Assembly: GCA_036852015.1 (NCBI GenBank)
Contig: JAANDG010000072.1
Coordinates: forward strand, 1-64,000
DNA length: 64,000 bases
DNA from: Pelodera strongyloides
Lineage: Eukaryota; Nematoda; Chromadorea; Rhabditida; Rhabditidae
Direction of reading: 5' to 3'
In this document: positions 22,534 to 36,900 of the stretch, in pieces
Position numbering within the stretch: position 1 is the first letter of the stretch
Layout of the letters: the number at the start of each line of letters is the position of its first letter
Program-made: the position numbers and the translations under genes
The notes under the pieces: model-generated
Told to the model about the DNA's origin: nothing
What the model saw: only the letters and a program-made list of their open reading frames with translations
Database searches by the model: none

Positions 22534-25500
22534 TGTGTGAATAGTGAGTAAAGTAGCAATGAAGTGGGATTAGCGTGGAACACCCAGATGCAGTTGTCAA
22601 AACTGCCTAATCTCTCTATGGAACGGAAAGCAATGCGGCACATGAATACCTCCTTGAGGGGAAAACACTATAGTAATGGAAGTCTACAAAAGAGTAACTC
22701 ATCCAAGAGGAAAAGAAAGGAAACTTTTGAAACATGTAGATTGTTTAGAGTAATGCCGTGGCCTACATGAATAAATGTAATGCTTGAGAATGCAATGGAA
22801 ATGGTGAACGCGAATTCGAAGTTGCTACTTTGTTTAACTAAGTTCGGGGCAAAATATTCTGAACACTTCTAGCAGCTCAAGTAGGATTCTAAATTTGAGG
22901 CAAGGAATGGGGAATACAAAGCACTTGTGGTGAACAGGGAGTGCTGAAATAATAGACTTAAACGAGTTTGCCCCTTCCAAAGCGATAGGGCAATCAGACC
23001 GGAAATGAGGTTTATGCAAAAGAGGCCACTGCTCACGGGCCGCGCATTCCAACATTCAACTTTCAATGAATAGCAATTGACGGCACTCGGAAGTAAATTT
23101 CTCGAAATCTCCTCGAAGACGACTGCATGCGTGGGAAAAGTAGGAGAAACAAAATGACGATAGCTAATGAAGGAAATGAATGATGAATTACTGAGCAATA
23201 TGAATCAAAGATTCGCACGACATTTCACAGAACAGTTCGTTTCTGGGTGCGCTGCCATAATTTTTAGGTTGAGCACAATCAGAAAACAACTTTAATAGCT
23301 TTTACTCGACAGTACGATGTCCTTCCGTTAGGTCGATGAGCTATTGTATATGCATAAGATTCCAATTAATTGCTGAAAAAATATAAGATAAATGATAATA
23401 GTTTTTTCGATGGAAGAGTGGCATAAAGTTTTTGGATTGCCTTTCCTAAGGGAGGAATGCCCTGAGAAGTTGAAAAATGAGCTGAGAAATAAATAGCCGC
23501 GTTGAAAGATTGGTCTGCGCCTAGCATCCCTTATTTTTATACGTGTTGTACATGGTTAAAACACCACAGCCGCCAAAAAGCAACAACAGGCTGCATGCTA
23601 CCGACGGAACTACATATTGGAAAAATAAGATTGCCCTTAGCAGGAAATTTGACGAATCGAAAAATCTGCAGAGTGTTGAAATATTTAAATCGAATTTTCG
23701 CGCCTCACATCAAAACATTTTAATATTCAAGCGCAGGGAGGACACTGCTCAAAGCTACAGCTGCAGCAACTTTACAAAAAAAACAATCGCCTTCTGCATG
23801 ACAAGAGGAGAACGTGTGAGCAGAATCGGCTGCCGGATAATATATTATGTGTAGTTCAAGTTCACAGTATTGTGTGAATACAGTAGTGAGAATAATTGCG
23901 TGCGGCGGGATGTATACCAAGAACCATATTGCTCAAAATCGAAAAAGAGAAAAAAAACTACTACTCTGCATTGTTAAGAAAACAGAGTTCGAGTTTGTCT
24001 CTGGCAATTTGAGTTGTCCGCAAACTGAAACAAAAACAAAAACACAGACGCAATGTAAGTACTAATTGTGTATTTTGCAACTTATGTATCGAAGAAAATA
24101 AATTCAAACATAAATGGAAACGTGGGAATGTTGGTCTCATAAAATTCACACACTCGTATAAAACTAACAGCCAAAGTCAGATTGAACACCAATGCCGTAC
24201 ACGCAACGGTTGAAAAACCCAGAAGACAGCATCCAAACGCAGATTGTCGAATACTGTTAAAGGACAATATTACAAAAAAAAAATGGACAAACAAGCGCGT
24301 TAGAATAAGAAAGGTTCTGTTTGGATAAATCCCGAAAATAACATTACATAATGATTGAGATAGAACATCTTGCCGCTATTCTACTGAGGCTGTTAGTGGC
24401 TTCCAATCCATCCGTACTAAGCCATTGTTTCGCGTACGTGAAGTGGAATCTGAATTCTTGAATGCAAGACTAGAAAAGTTGAGAAAGGGATAGAGATATA
24501 GAGAGAGCTAGGTAGACAGAGTGCCGGGGGACAGGGAGAGGTAGGAGAGAAAAGGAGTGGAAAGTAGACGAAGTAAACGATGAGAGGACAGAGAATACCA
24601 TTTTTGATTTCTTTACCCTTTGGAGAGCTTTACTCTTTTTGTATTTTGTTCATTTGAATGTTCAATTCGAGAAATTTCAAAAAGATTCTCAACATTATTT
24701 AGAAAATTGCAATTCTGGCTCAGGACACTAAAACAAATAAAACGATATTTAGTTAGGAGATTGTTGGCCTGCTTAGTAACTTAGGCTGTATTATATAGCG
24801 TATTCACTTTTTGGAAGATCATTCGTTCTTTCAAAGTGTAGGAGGTAGGCATTTTTCTTCTTTCACGAGTCTCAAATACGGCCGTACGTTTTGATGGAGT
24901 GGGATAAGGGTGCTCGTGATATAATGATGGAATACCTTGTGCATAGACGTAGGATGAAGAATAGGGGCATCCAGATGTTATAAGCGCACCTTATGATGGA
25001 ACAAAAGAAAGATCCATGTAAAAAAAAACAAGCGACGTGCGAGAACTAAACTGACTGAGAAAATAAGGTGAAAATAAGGTGAAAATATGGTAATACCGAT
25101 CATACGTTAGCAAAAAAACGTTGCAACACACTCATGCTCTCTTTGGCTTGCTCGGTTTCATGCGTTCGGCGGAGATTCTAGGACAGACTCCAAAAATGAA
25201 ACATGAAACTATGTCCGCACTTCTAAAGGCTAAGACCACCACAAGTACGCTCCTAAAATGTACGAACCACGGATCACATAATGAAGTTGCCGGAAAAACC
25301 GGAATGTCCAGGACATATGTGTAAAATAAAATATGTGTGAAGTAACGCGTTTTAGATGTTTTCCAATGGACGACGCATTCACTGGTATCCAAATACTAAC
25401 AAAGCAAACGTGTAATAAAAAAACTAAATGGGTTTTGCCTATCATTAAAGTGAATGTTCAATCTTGGCGTTTTTTGTCTAGAAAAATGTGTATTGGATCT

Positions 25501-26062
25501 TTTGTTGTATATGGACTGCAAGGATAGCAATAGGCTTAATCCTGTCGATGGCTGCCATCTGTTGACGACAAAATGGGTGTCCTTCGGAATGAACGACGAA
25601 TTAACACGAAATGTACTCAAAATAAGAAAGAAAACACACTAAAATTTCTTTTTTTTGCACCCTGTGAAGTTTTTTCTGTCATCAGTAGAAACATATGTAC
25701 ATATAAATTTAAAGTGATATATACATATATATGCATGTATGTACATAAGTTGTATGCAGTTTAGCGCAATTATATTTAATACTCAGTCGTCACTCTATTT
25801 ATTTTGTATTGTAACTTTGTTCTTGGATATCCCAGTCCCTGTATTAGATATTATAGCAACGCAACATTTTCACACTCGAAGAAGCAGACCATGCATCGAA
25901 TTTTTTTATAATGAATACAAATGCTTGTTGTTCTAGATTTTTTTCCATTTCAAGAAGTCTTCTTCTGCATTCAAATAGAAAAACCCTGAAAGTTTAATTT
26001 CAAACAAACACAAGCAAGAACGCCATTGGCACGACCTTAGTTTCAAACAAAACGGCGTGTGT
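22534..26062. other. Intergenic, no gene seen
   Basis: About 3.5 kb of AT-rich DNA with scattered purine-rich stretches (24480-24590). Overlapping open frames near 22.8-23.9 kb on both strands have no recognisable motif or splice pattern. An AT alternation at about 25716-25745 is a small microsatellite. Confidence 0.4.
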
Positions 26063-26144
26063 GCAGCGATGTCCGAGTGGTTAAGGAGATTGACTAGAAA
26101 TCAATTGGGCTCTGCCCGCGTAGGTTCGAATCCTGCTCGCTGCG
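26063..26144 (+). tRNA. tRNA-Ser (anticodon AGA)
   Basis: An 82-nt class II tRNA folds fully. The acceptor stem is GCAGCGA with TCGCTGC and discriminator G. The D arm contains the A box (GTCCGAGTGG). The anticodon arm ATTGA-CTAGAAA-TCAAT has anticodon AGA, reading UCU and (as inosine) related Ser codons. A long variable arm (GGGCTCTGCCC) is typical of Ser. The T arm GTAGG-TTCGAAT-CCTGC includes the B box. A TTTT run shortly after the 3' end can serve as a Pol III terminator. No intron and no encoded CCA. Confidence 0.96.
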
Positions 26145-27322
26145 TATATTTTGCACTCTGACAAAACAATACAAACAACATGGTATAAAAACGGTACATG
26201 TTATTTTTGTGGTTCTTACTCACTAATAGTCACAACACAGTATTCAAAGGCAAGATAACGTAAATACAGGTAACTGAAACAAATGGGAAAATCCTACCCT
26301 TCATATACTAGCTTAAAAAATCATTAATTATACCCCATTTATTTGGCACTGCGATTTGTTCCCTAATTGAATCCTTTCTTAAGCAGTACAAATAATAAAG
26401 CAATGTTTTACCAAAGGACAGGCCTTCAATTCCCTTCGCGCCACCTGTGTGCCATTGTTGGGCAACTATACATTATTCGCCGCCCACTCCGTGTTGCACA
26501 TGCGCTTGCAGCCATTTTTTCGCGCCGACTGTGCAAACCACTAGAAATCGCAGGTGATATTCACATCGTCCGAACGTCGATAGAATGCCCCGATTTTCGA
26601 CATCTTGTCGATGGGGCGCTGCAAAGACTGCGCTTACAGCATATAGTTTGTTTTTTAGAGTTTAGCAACAAGCACCTAAACCTTCCCAACAAACAAAAAC
26701 CTGGTAGACATTCCTTTTGTGCTGCGGGTGGGGCTCATCATTCAAGTATAACTTGAAATTCAGCGTGCACCACATTATGTGCAAACATGAATTGTCGTAA
26801 TCTTTGTCTTTTTTGTGTTCCTTGGAAATATTTGCGATACATCCCATTTACTTGTATTTGTATTTATGATCCGCCAATGTTAAACGTTGTTTGTTTATCG
26901 CCGTCCTATTTTCGAATTGTTGACTGCAAATTCAAAACTGTATGTTGGAAAAATAGTAATTTATGTTCACATACTATGCAATTGAGCGGTTATACGCTCA
27001 GTGTGATATATAGCGATCAAAAATAAAGATCAACATGGTAACTTTGAAGTCTCGCCAAAACAATAACAATTAAACGGAGATGCAATGTGAAATTCTATCT
27101 GAAAGATGGTGCATGATATTCAGTTACAGAAAAATAATTGGTAACGAATTCGTGAACAAAAAATGAACGGAAACATGTGACCCGTGCGGCAAATTTTCCA
27201 TAGATCAGGGAATTTCGAGGATTTTTTGGATTACTCACATGTATAATAAATAGTTAGATGTGGGCGCAGGCATGATATAAAAAAAACGAACACAGAAAAT
27301 ACGCCTACAGCTCATAGAATCG
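26145..27322. other. Intergenic with a local GC-richer patch
   Basis: From about 26420 to 26650 the sequence is more GC-rich than its surroundings and open in one plus-strand frame (26367-26756), but the translation shows no family and splice signals are absent. The remainder is AT-rich with nothing I can name. Confidence 0.3.
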
Positions 27323-27575
27323 TTAATGGGTCGCAGTCACTATAAATTCGACATGTTTATTCGCTTTTCATTCAATATAGGAAGATATAACGAAAAATAC
27401 GGTGTACCAAATTACAGTCTACTGTAATGGGATTCGCCAGATTACAGTAGACGGGGTATATATATATGCAATTGCCCGGCTGTAACTTGTTATTGACCGT
27501 ATTTTTCATTATATCGTGCTACATTTAATGAAAATCGAATAAAAATGGCCAATTTATAGTGAATGCGGCCCTTTG
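27323..27575. mobile_element. Foldback MITE with TTAA end, copy A
   Basis: The left end (TTAATGGGTCGCAGTCAC, then TATAAATT) is the imperfect inverse of the right end (AATTTATAGTGAATGCGGCC). The arms continue inward through a TTCGCTTTTCATT / AATGAAAATCGAA pair and an AAAAATACGG pair. It is about 250 bases long and non-coding. Its interior (GATTACAGTAG, then CAATTGCCCGG) matches the element at 46775-47201, so both belong to one family. The right TTAA has decayed. Confidence 0.75.
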
Positions 27576-27961
27576 CGGCTAAAGAGCGGTCAAAGTTTAA
27601 ATACAGGAAACAAAATCATAAAAAGTTGTACGAATTTAATAGTTCGTAGTGAAAGAGATGGGGTAAGATGGGTTGGAGTTCGAAAGGGTCAGTGGACATA
27701 CTATATTCATTGAACACTTTCTTAGAAAAAATTAGCTTTGGACAACAACCGAGGTATAGCAACTGAAAAACAAAATATATAATGGGATTCGTGATGATAA
27801 TAATGGAACAAATGCACATCTGGAATGAAAACGTAAAATGTTTTGTGGAACAAAATAATAACAAAACAATGGGCAGCGAATATCACTGAAATCCGAGAAC
27901 GAAGAATGGTGACAAGATGGAGAATCTCTTTCCAATGCGGTTCTCAGTATCCAAGCGCGGT

Positions 27962-30900
27962 CTAGTCCTCGTCTGTGGCAATCCTAAGTCGCTTCTCGGC
28001 TGGACTACTATCTCCAGAGTCGGCATCTTCATCTTGTAGGGAATGTTTTCCTAAAACAAACATTTAAAAGAATGAATTAACTAACAGAATGGACGCTATA
28101 TTCCATATATCCTACTGAAAAAAGGTTAAGGTTAGACCCGTCTTCGTAAGAGAACTGAACTCCGCGCAGGTGCCCTGCCTGAAATACACGGTCCGGCCTG
28201 CTCTGGTTTTTTTGGTTCAGTAGGTCTTCCTGGCCAGGGATAGCCATTGAGCACCTTTTTCCTCCGCAACCGTAATTGCTACCAATCCACCCTAATGAGA
28301 AGGCTCTAATGTCCGGGGTAGGAGTCGAACCGACGAGCCGCAGTGAATACGGTGCTCTTGAGACAGCGACTCAGGCACTGCGCCATCTGCCTCCCTGGAC
28401 GGCAATTGTTTGTATTGTCGAGGATTACCCGTACATATATACAAAACGCAGAATATCAGATATTCACCTGCAAACTGCGACTGCGATTGTTGTTGTTGAG
28501 CCGTTGACTGTTGAGTTCCCGAGGGACGACTATCAACTGTGGCATCGGCAATCGATCGACTAATTCCAATAGCAGATGACGGCGGTTGGGCAATATTAGC
28601 GGAAGCAGCCACAGCAGACGTCGCTGCAAAACTTGTGGCAGCAGATGACGACGTCATGGCTGCAAAACAAGGCACTATGGAGTCTGTGGCCTTCAATACT
28701 GGTTCTGTACACGCTTTACCAGCTGGGAACAGTATTATAAACAAATTTCGAAAAAAAATTAACTTACCACTTGGTGAAGCTTGAAGATCACGGCTGTTTT
28801 CCAGTTGTGCCCGCGCTTGTTGGAAGATTGGATCGACGGGTCGGGTGGCAAAGTCGATCTAAAGAGAATGGTGCATAATATATATTGTATCTCTACCTGT
28901 ATTATTATATACCAGCCGTTCGAAGAGCCCTACGGGCTCTTCTCCGACTGGAGGAATCGGCCTTCGGCCGATTGTTTCCCTATTTAAAAAAAGGATTGCT
29001 ACAATTTAAAAAGTTAACTCTCGTCTCTTTCTCCTCCCGCACATTCACACGTCTCTGATTGTGGAAACGTATAATAATCAGTTTGGATCACCACTCGACT
29101 AATGCTACCATGCAAATTTGCTATTGAAGGTGCTGTATGTAGGGCAGAGGATTATCCTCGTCATAAGCTAGCATAGCTCAGCGGGTAGAGCGTTGGACTG
29201 TGAAGCGAGGGGTTTGGTGCTGCTGTGGGTTCGAATACCGCCAGCGGCAAAGATTTTGTATGTTCCCATTCGATTGCGAATAGAAAATTTTCTTTATGAA
29301 AGGATTTCGTTGCGTGCATACAAACAAAAGACCAAGTAAACTCTTCTCCTTTATATAATAAGATTGTTATTATCTCGTCCATGTCTAAATCTCTCTCTCC
29401 CTTTCCCTCACTCTAATATCGCGTTGCGCAAAAAGAACCCACCGGTCGTCCGCTCGGATCCAAATTGATGCCCATCCCATTGGTCTGAAGCTGGGATTTT
29501 GCCTTTCCAATACAATTGCTCAAGTAGGACATCATCAGGATTGGTGCGAGCTGAAATTATTAAATTACACCAGAAAGTACGTCGATAGTACTTCATATAA
29601 GAGGATCAAGCAAACACACACGCACACAAACGAGGAAAGATCTGCTGAAAAGAAGACAACGACAAACACTAGTATGCGACTAGCTAGTTGTTAACCAAGT
29701 CTACAGCCACGGTTTCTCATGCAATGTGGTAGCGGAAATTTTTGAAAGTAAAGCAAAAGTTGTGTTCATAACAAATTCAGATGGGTCATTTTTTGAAAGA
29801 AGAAGTAGCAATTATCATTGAGATGCAACGTAGGCCCGTCTACGCAGATAGCGCAAGATACCGTAATCTGGCATAAGTGGACAGAGTGTGCGTAAACGAA
29901 TGATCCACAAAACACTACCGTACCCCAGTCTTACGCGGCGGGACGTCCTCGTGCGCTCCCTACAAACTACGTGTAAACGTCTTGTATAGAAACAAAAACA
30001 CTCAACCTAGACATGACCTCAAAAATTAGATCCATTTTTCGTCAAACAAACAACCGAGTAAAAACTGGGATAGCACGCGGATGCAGTCAAAACAACCAAA
30101 AAGTTTCCTTGGTGTTTGAACAGGAAAAGCAAAAAGCAGTAGCCGAAGAGAAAGTTTGTAAAGATCTTGAAGGGAAAGGGATCCATCAATTAGGGGCTTC
30201 GCATAGTTTTAGATGTCAAGCAGCGCCTTTTTTAATAAAGGTCGTCAAAAAAAATTGAGAAAAAAGAGCGAAGGGTGCAATTGATAGACTGGAGAAGGGG
30301 ATGCTTGCATGTTCTTTTTTGTGCGCTCAAGAAATACGATGCGTATGCGGAGGTGTCGTTCTGTATGATGTATTTACAGAAGTTCAGACAGAATTGTAAA
30401 GAACCACAAACAAACAAAGGAATAAATTCCTACCGCCGGTGTGTCATCCTCCGCTAGATTATTTCCGTTTGGTTTCTTTTCTTCACTATTTGGTGGCGAG
30501 CCGTAGGAACTCGTATTTACATTTGAGCCTGCAGTAAAGCAATCATTTAGTGAATACACTGAAAGTTATCATTATCGACAAGTTGTGAACACCAATGCTC
30601 GCACTGAAATATAAACAAACTAATACAAAAGCATACCTTCTTGCTTGACTTCTTGCTTAATGTCAGGCCGCCGAATACCAATTGGGTTGGCCGGGCTATA
30701 ATAGAAAACATCGTTTTTCGTTAAAAATATAGCGTAATTACATCTCGCTATTGTTATTGGGTACAACTAGATGTAGTCATGCGAGCAACCAAATTAAAAG
30801 CCTCACCTTGAGCTTCCCATTTTAAATGCATCGGTGAAGTGTTTTTCAGACATTTGAATAAGGGACGTCGATGGGGGAATCAGTTCTTCAGTTAGCGCAG

Positions 30901-33900
30901 TTCCAGACGACGCGGTTGCGGGACGACTGTTATTCTGAAACTGTATCATAGGTCACATACTCAAGGAAAATAGAAAGAAAAATATCATACGAGGGGACTG
31001 AATGCAAGTAAAATTTTGGCACGAAGCAAAAAAGAAATGACACAAGAAAACTGATTCAGAACCGTTCCACAAGTTCTCACATGATGTGGCGTGCTTCGAT
31101 GACTTGCTCCGCCCATCGAAGGGGTAAGTCCTGTTGAGTTGATTGGGGTTGATGAAGCCGCTGCAGCTGACAACTTGCGTATCATCTCCTGTTGCGCTTG
31201 CTGTTGTTGATTCATTTGTTGTTGGGCCTGTTGCTGGGCCTGTTGTTGCTGTTGATGCGCTTGAACTGCAGCGACCTAAACGATAACGATGTCAACGTGT
31301 ATTTTAGATTGCTGGTGGCACAAACTTTACCGAAGTTTTCTAAAGTGTTACCAAGTGATAAATTCACAAGTGTTAACCTAATATGGTGGCTGCTAACCTG
31401 TTGCTGTACCAGTCGGATGGCAGCTTGATTGGTTGGTGCAGGATCTACAGGGACTGGAGGTCGGGGAGAGAGGGCGCCCGCAGAAGAAACGACAGTGTTC
31501 TTAAATACCTGAAAAAAAAAACAATGAAAAAAATGAGTGTCTTATTTGAATTGATTGTTAACCAATAAACCATTTTTCTCATCAACTATACAACTCGAGA
31601 CGTCACCCTTTTTCATTCTTAGTGTTTACTATCTTTTTTTTTCAAAAACTACTTGCATTCAATTTATAATAATCAACTTTAGATCAGGGTGACGCACTGA
31701 CGAGCACCCCCGCCCTGATCAAAAATATCGCTGCGTCAGGGGGTCGAAACGAGGTAAGCGTTTTACACGGTATTTACATTCAAGAATTCCAGTCTAACTA
31801 TCATGCAAATTATTACTTTTCGTCATTATATTTTAATAATTGATTTCATTTTATACCTTTGCAATATAAAATATATATCTTTCTACTAATATTTGTTTAT
31901 TAGAGGGGTGGCTCCTCCTGAACTTCGCAACTTATGCATAGGTATTAAAAATGAAAACGCGGTAGTGTCAATCTAATCAAACTGGCTGATGGATGCATGA
32001 AACGATGGAAAGTTAGTCACAGCGTTTCTATGGGAGAGCGCAACAGTGAATTAATATTCCTTTAAAAGTACCCACATCGTGTTGAGCTCTGAGGTGAGCG
32101 GGTAGATTAGTTTGTGCTGCGTTCTGTTGACTAGCCGCAGCTACTTGGGCTTGTTGTTGGGCAAGCATATGAAGTCGGAGAGCATTCAAGTCATTGATTG
32201 AAGCATTACGGGCATTCGCTAAAATTTATCGAATAATAACAAGAACACAATCCAGTCCGTAAATGCACGAGACCAGATTCACTACATACTTCCGATAAAT
32301 GTGAAACTGACCGTTTGCGGCGTTGGCCGACATTAATGCATGCTGGAGAATTACAGCTTCCAAACTTCCAGTTTGTTTTGGTGGCATTTGTTGTTGTCCT
32401 TGAGGTTTGAGCTGAAGACAATAAATCAATCATTTATTACCAACGGACGCGCCTGGAATTAAGCCCGCATCTAATTCACGCCCATCGCGACAATTCTCAG
32501 TGTGACAGACTAAATATGTAAAGGTTGATGCATAGATTGTTACTGTTTTAGAGTTTTTCCAAAATAAAGCCACGTATGGCTGCCAACCTGCGCCTGTTGT
32601 TGTGCCGCGGCTTGTTGCACAGCGGCCGCTGCCGCTGCATGGGCGGCAGCATTGCTATCATTTCGGTCAGTGCCAAGTCCACTAGGTATTGGTGCCCGTT
32701 GTCCCAATTGTTGGCTCAGTTGCTGAGCCTGTGCTTGCGCTTGTACTAATAATGCTTGCTGCCTGAAAAGATAATTGGTAAGCAACGTAGAAATCGAGAA
32801 TATTCGAGAAAATCAACTGCCCAGCAAACTTAAAATACATAACCTTTTTGGTACATTCTAATCAGGCAAACTGTGCACAAGTAACTACCAATTCGCATGA
32901 ATCTAACCTGAGGGGATGATTTTGAGGTAGCAGGTTCACCAATGCAGCAAGTTGTTCCCCGGACGCTAGTGAAGATCCAGATGTTGATGCGGATTGATTG
33001 AGCTAAAGCGTAAGAAACAATCAGTATTAATACAAAATTAACCTGCACCATTGTACATAATTCTCCCTAGCATTAATAGGAAGAAAGTTCACAATAAATC
33101 CGCACATCTTTTCAGTTGCTTTATGTGTTCTACTGTTATTGTTCTGTTCTTTACCTGCATCAGAAGCGGATTCGGTTGTTGGGCCACAGGCGCTGCCATC
33201 ACCGGGGGATGGGGTACCGGATTAACTAAGGGAGCAGGAGGAGCTGCGGAAGACGTTATTGCCGAACCAGCTGAATGAGAGGTACTCTGACCCATCGCCG
33301 ACAAATGTTGATTTAGAAGCACCACACGAGACTCTTGCACGCCCATGTTGAAAAAGAATCTAAATAATAACTTTGCGATGATGCACATATAAATTCACTT
33401 GAAACGGTCGGCCAAGTTAGCAGCTAGCCTTTTACTTGTCTGGTTCTGAATTATATGTCGCATGAGAACATTCTGATGTACTGCGTTTCTCTCGTTCGGC
33501 ATTCCTATCATAAGTATGTATGTGTCCTTTCCATCCGTGAATAATGAGTTTAATATGCATGATAAAGCTCTCCCACTTGTTTCCAACATTCTACATAAGA
33601 AGTGTACCATACAAACCTGAGTGTTGTCATATCATTTAGTGGTAGATCGAGACCCTGTTGGTGTTCCGAAGGAAGCACGTCCAGATTCACATGCTTGTAT
33701 GTATTCACATCAAAGAATGGGACGTTGACAGCTGGTTGGTGGAGGGGCCATGGCAGATACTGCTGATCTGGAGGTCCACCATGAATGGCCTGTTGAGGAG
33801 TATGCTGCCCAATAGGGCCCATAGCAGAACTTGCGCCTGAAACTAAAGAAAGTCTAATCGTAGTTATGTTTTTTGATGATATATATGCATTGAAGTACAC

Positions 33901-36900
33901 AAGTGGTTACCCTAAAACTAATATGCTTCACGCATATTCACGCATACAGTACATACATTAAATAGAGTAAATTACATACAGTACACACAATACTGCATGG
34001 CAGTAAATTAAACAAATGAAAGGCGAAGGAAGTAGAATTAAAGTGAGCAAAGTAAGCCTCTTTTTTACTATTGGTGGTAATTTGAACAGGTTAAACATAG
34101 CTAACCAGCTAATGAAGTCGCAACAGAAGTTGTATGCTGTGGCAAATGACCGAGTGCATTTAAAGATGATTGTGGTGGGCTTCCGTTAGCCAAAACTGCT
34201 TGAGCCAGTGAGGTATTATGGGAAATAGCAGCCTGTTGAGCAACCTAAAAGTATACAGTGAAATACCCTGTGGCTAGAAAATATTCATTTTAGACCAAAA
34301 CGAGAAAGAAAACAAAGAAAGGGATGAATCAAAAAAGAGCATAAAAATACGCAGAAGAATAAATGTCCCCACCTGCGCTGCTTGGAAAGCATGGGCTTGT
34401 GCTGCTTGTGCTGCTTGAGCAGCCTGAGCTGCTGCCGCATGTTGTGCTTGATGTGTGGCGGCAAGTTGTAGCTGTGCCATGCTTGTTGGATGACCACCTG
34501 CTGCTTGTGCAGCAGCCACTGCAGCTAGCTGCTGGGAAAGCATTGCCGCCTGCGAGGGATCCTGGTTGGCAAAGTTTAGGAGGGCGTCTGAAAAAAATCT
34601 AAATGGATACAACTCCGAGTTCCACTTAATAAACCAACACTCTCAAATGACTCACAAAGTAAAGGCTGACAACCGAACAGAAATAATAATATCATTTAAC
34701 CGGATTTTCCGAGTATTGGTGATAAATGTTGGATAAGTATTTTCATAATCCAAAATATGTAATGATAATATTAAAGTAATTGCCGTTTCAAGACATAGAA
34801 CAAAAATTGCAAAATATTATTCTTAAAGCGAATTAGCGGTCGGTCTCAACAAAAAAATACAAAATAAGGAGGAGTAAACAACCGTGCGTTAACCACCATT
34901 TTCAAACCGTGTGTTTTTGGAATTTTACTAGCCAAATTCAAAATATTTTTTCAACATTTCGTCATTTGGATGCTGTGGTGTGCGTGGTAATTTGAAAAGG
35001 CCATCCCTCGATTTTTCCAGGGCCGTGCTAGTATTAAAATCGGCAAATCGCCTGAAGCGAATTTTCCCATACAAAATCGCAAAATATGGTTGTTTGAGAA
35101 CATTTTTGTGCAAGATGCACTTATTTGTTTGTGTTTTTATGTTTATTTTCGTTTATAACTTTTTTCAAACTATTTTTGGTGAAAAAACCCCAAACCGGGT
35201 GGTATTTCGCTTTAAGTAAAGACAATTTTCCTTTTTTTTCTTTATACAACAAATATAGTATTCATAATTACATTATACACAATACAACCAGACATGAAAC
35301 AATGGAAGAACAAAAGCAGAAGAACTGAAATGCAGTACAATTTTCTCAAAACTACAAACAATCATTCAGGGAAGCTACTCTAGCGAAGAAAACTTATATT
35401 TGAAGATTGTGAAAAAAAATTTTTTTTTGGGACTTCGTGAGAATGCCATGATTTCACTAATTTCTAATTAACTGCAGTAAAGAATACACTCCCGGATATA
35501 TTTATAGGAAAATTTGAAGTTTGTTTGTTGGTCAATAAGCATAAAAGCAATTGCTACGTGGCCCGCAGGTGATATTCAGTAATGTCACAGCAACAGAAAA
35601 ATTGATTGCGAAAATGTCGTAGTGGACCCTGACGAATGGGAGATGACCAGAGAACAGAGGGGGCTGATGTTTTTTCGGAAAGAGTCGTTAGAGAGAGAGA
35701 AATAAATATAAAGAAAAACGGGAATGCTGGATGGGAAAATACTACGGTCTCTGCAAACGTTTACGAAATGCGGCAGACAGCGACAGAGAGAGATTTGACA
35801 GTCAAGAATAAAGGGAACAGATAGAGATAGATAAATATACAAACAGGAGAAAGAGATAGAGAGCGAGAGAGAGCAACGGAGAATGAGAAATATAGAGAAA
35901 GAGAAATAGACTGATGGTGAGTGAGAGAAGTCGATGGGGAAATACTACGATCAGTGTGCAAAGGTTTACAGAGCAGGAGTGTTGAATCGGTGAATGCCAG
36001 AGAACGATTGTTCTCTGTCCCCTTACCCCTCCGAATGTTTACAAGAACAGTCAACGATTTGTGAACTCAACTATCTATTCCAGCTACTGCAATAAGACAC
36101 ATGAATATCGTCACAATTCAGTTCAGATATTGTGACGATATTACATCAACTCTAGTTACAACACGTTGGAGATTATCTACGTTCATTGTCAACGTCTGCA
36201 GAAAACCCCAACGTGGGTGCTATTGCCCTGAGTGTCAGTACGAAGACAATGCAACAGCAACAAACTTTGACTAAACTCATTCGTATACTAGATATGAGGT
36301 CTGTGCGCTGCGAAACTACAAAAAAATGTATGGGAAAGCAAATATGCCGTGTTTAATTAAACTGTGTATTTGAACATTTTTCTGGCGTTTCGTTTTATTT
36401 TAGGTCACGTATAAAATAAAGCACTGCGTCGTTCATGTTGCGTAAGCTCACTTTCCGCCAAAGAAGAATCTCAAAGAGGGCCAGAATGAAGCCTAAAAAA
36501 ATGAGTAACAGGTACGGATCTCGGCATTAAACATCCAGTAAATATGAGATAACAAGCACATAAGCTCATCGCCCCATAATCTTTTGGTAATCACAATTGG
36601 CAGAGGCAAAGCCGAAGAAAATAACTGAGAAATCCGAAATAATGTGGATTAGATTGGGTTAAACCACATTCGGAATCATATAACGCCCCAAACATACAGT
36701 CCCAAGGAAAAACAGCAGCCAAATGCCAGAGAACACAAAGTGATAAACAAGGATTTCCTTTCATAATACTTATTAAGGAGCAATTGAACTTCATTTATCT
36801 AGGCTTTCTCAATGGGATTATCCGCTACAATAATTCGCTAATATAGCTGATCTAATTTGGACAAGGCAGCGTGTAAACTAATGTTTCGAAAAACAAGAAG

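Noticed and set aside
22869..23198. 109-codon minus-strand open frame
   Set aside because: Composition typical of random AT-rich DNA; overlapped by another minus-strand frame and no splice partner.
26367..26756. 129-codon open frame in a GC-richer patch
   Set aside because: No family motif, no splice or initiation context; a minus-strand MSKIGAFYRRSDD start was also considered but had no continuation.
29164..29248. Functional tRNA-His (GTG)
   Set aside because: D arm is good but acceptor and anticodon stems do not pair; better explained as SINE head or pseudogene.
29408..29596. Alternative reading frame over exon 15 of the Gln/Ala-rich gene (DDVLLEQLYWKGKIPAS)
   Set aside because: Exon 14 ends in phase 0, which forces the frame reading MSYLSNCIGKAKSQL; that frame also joins exon 16 cleanly.
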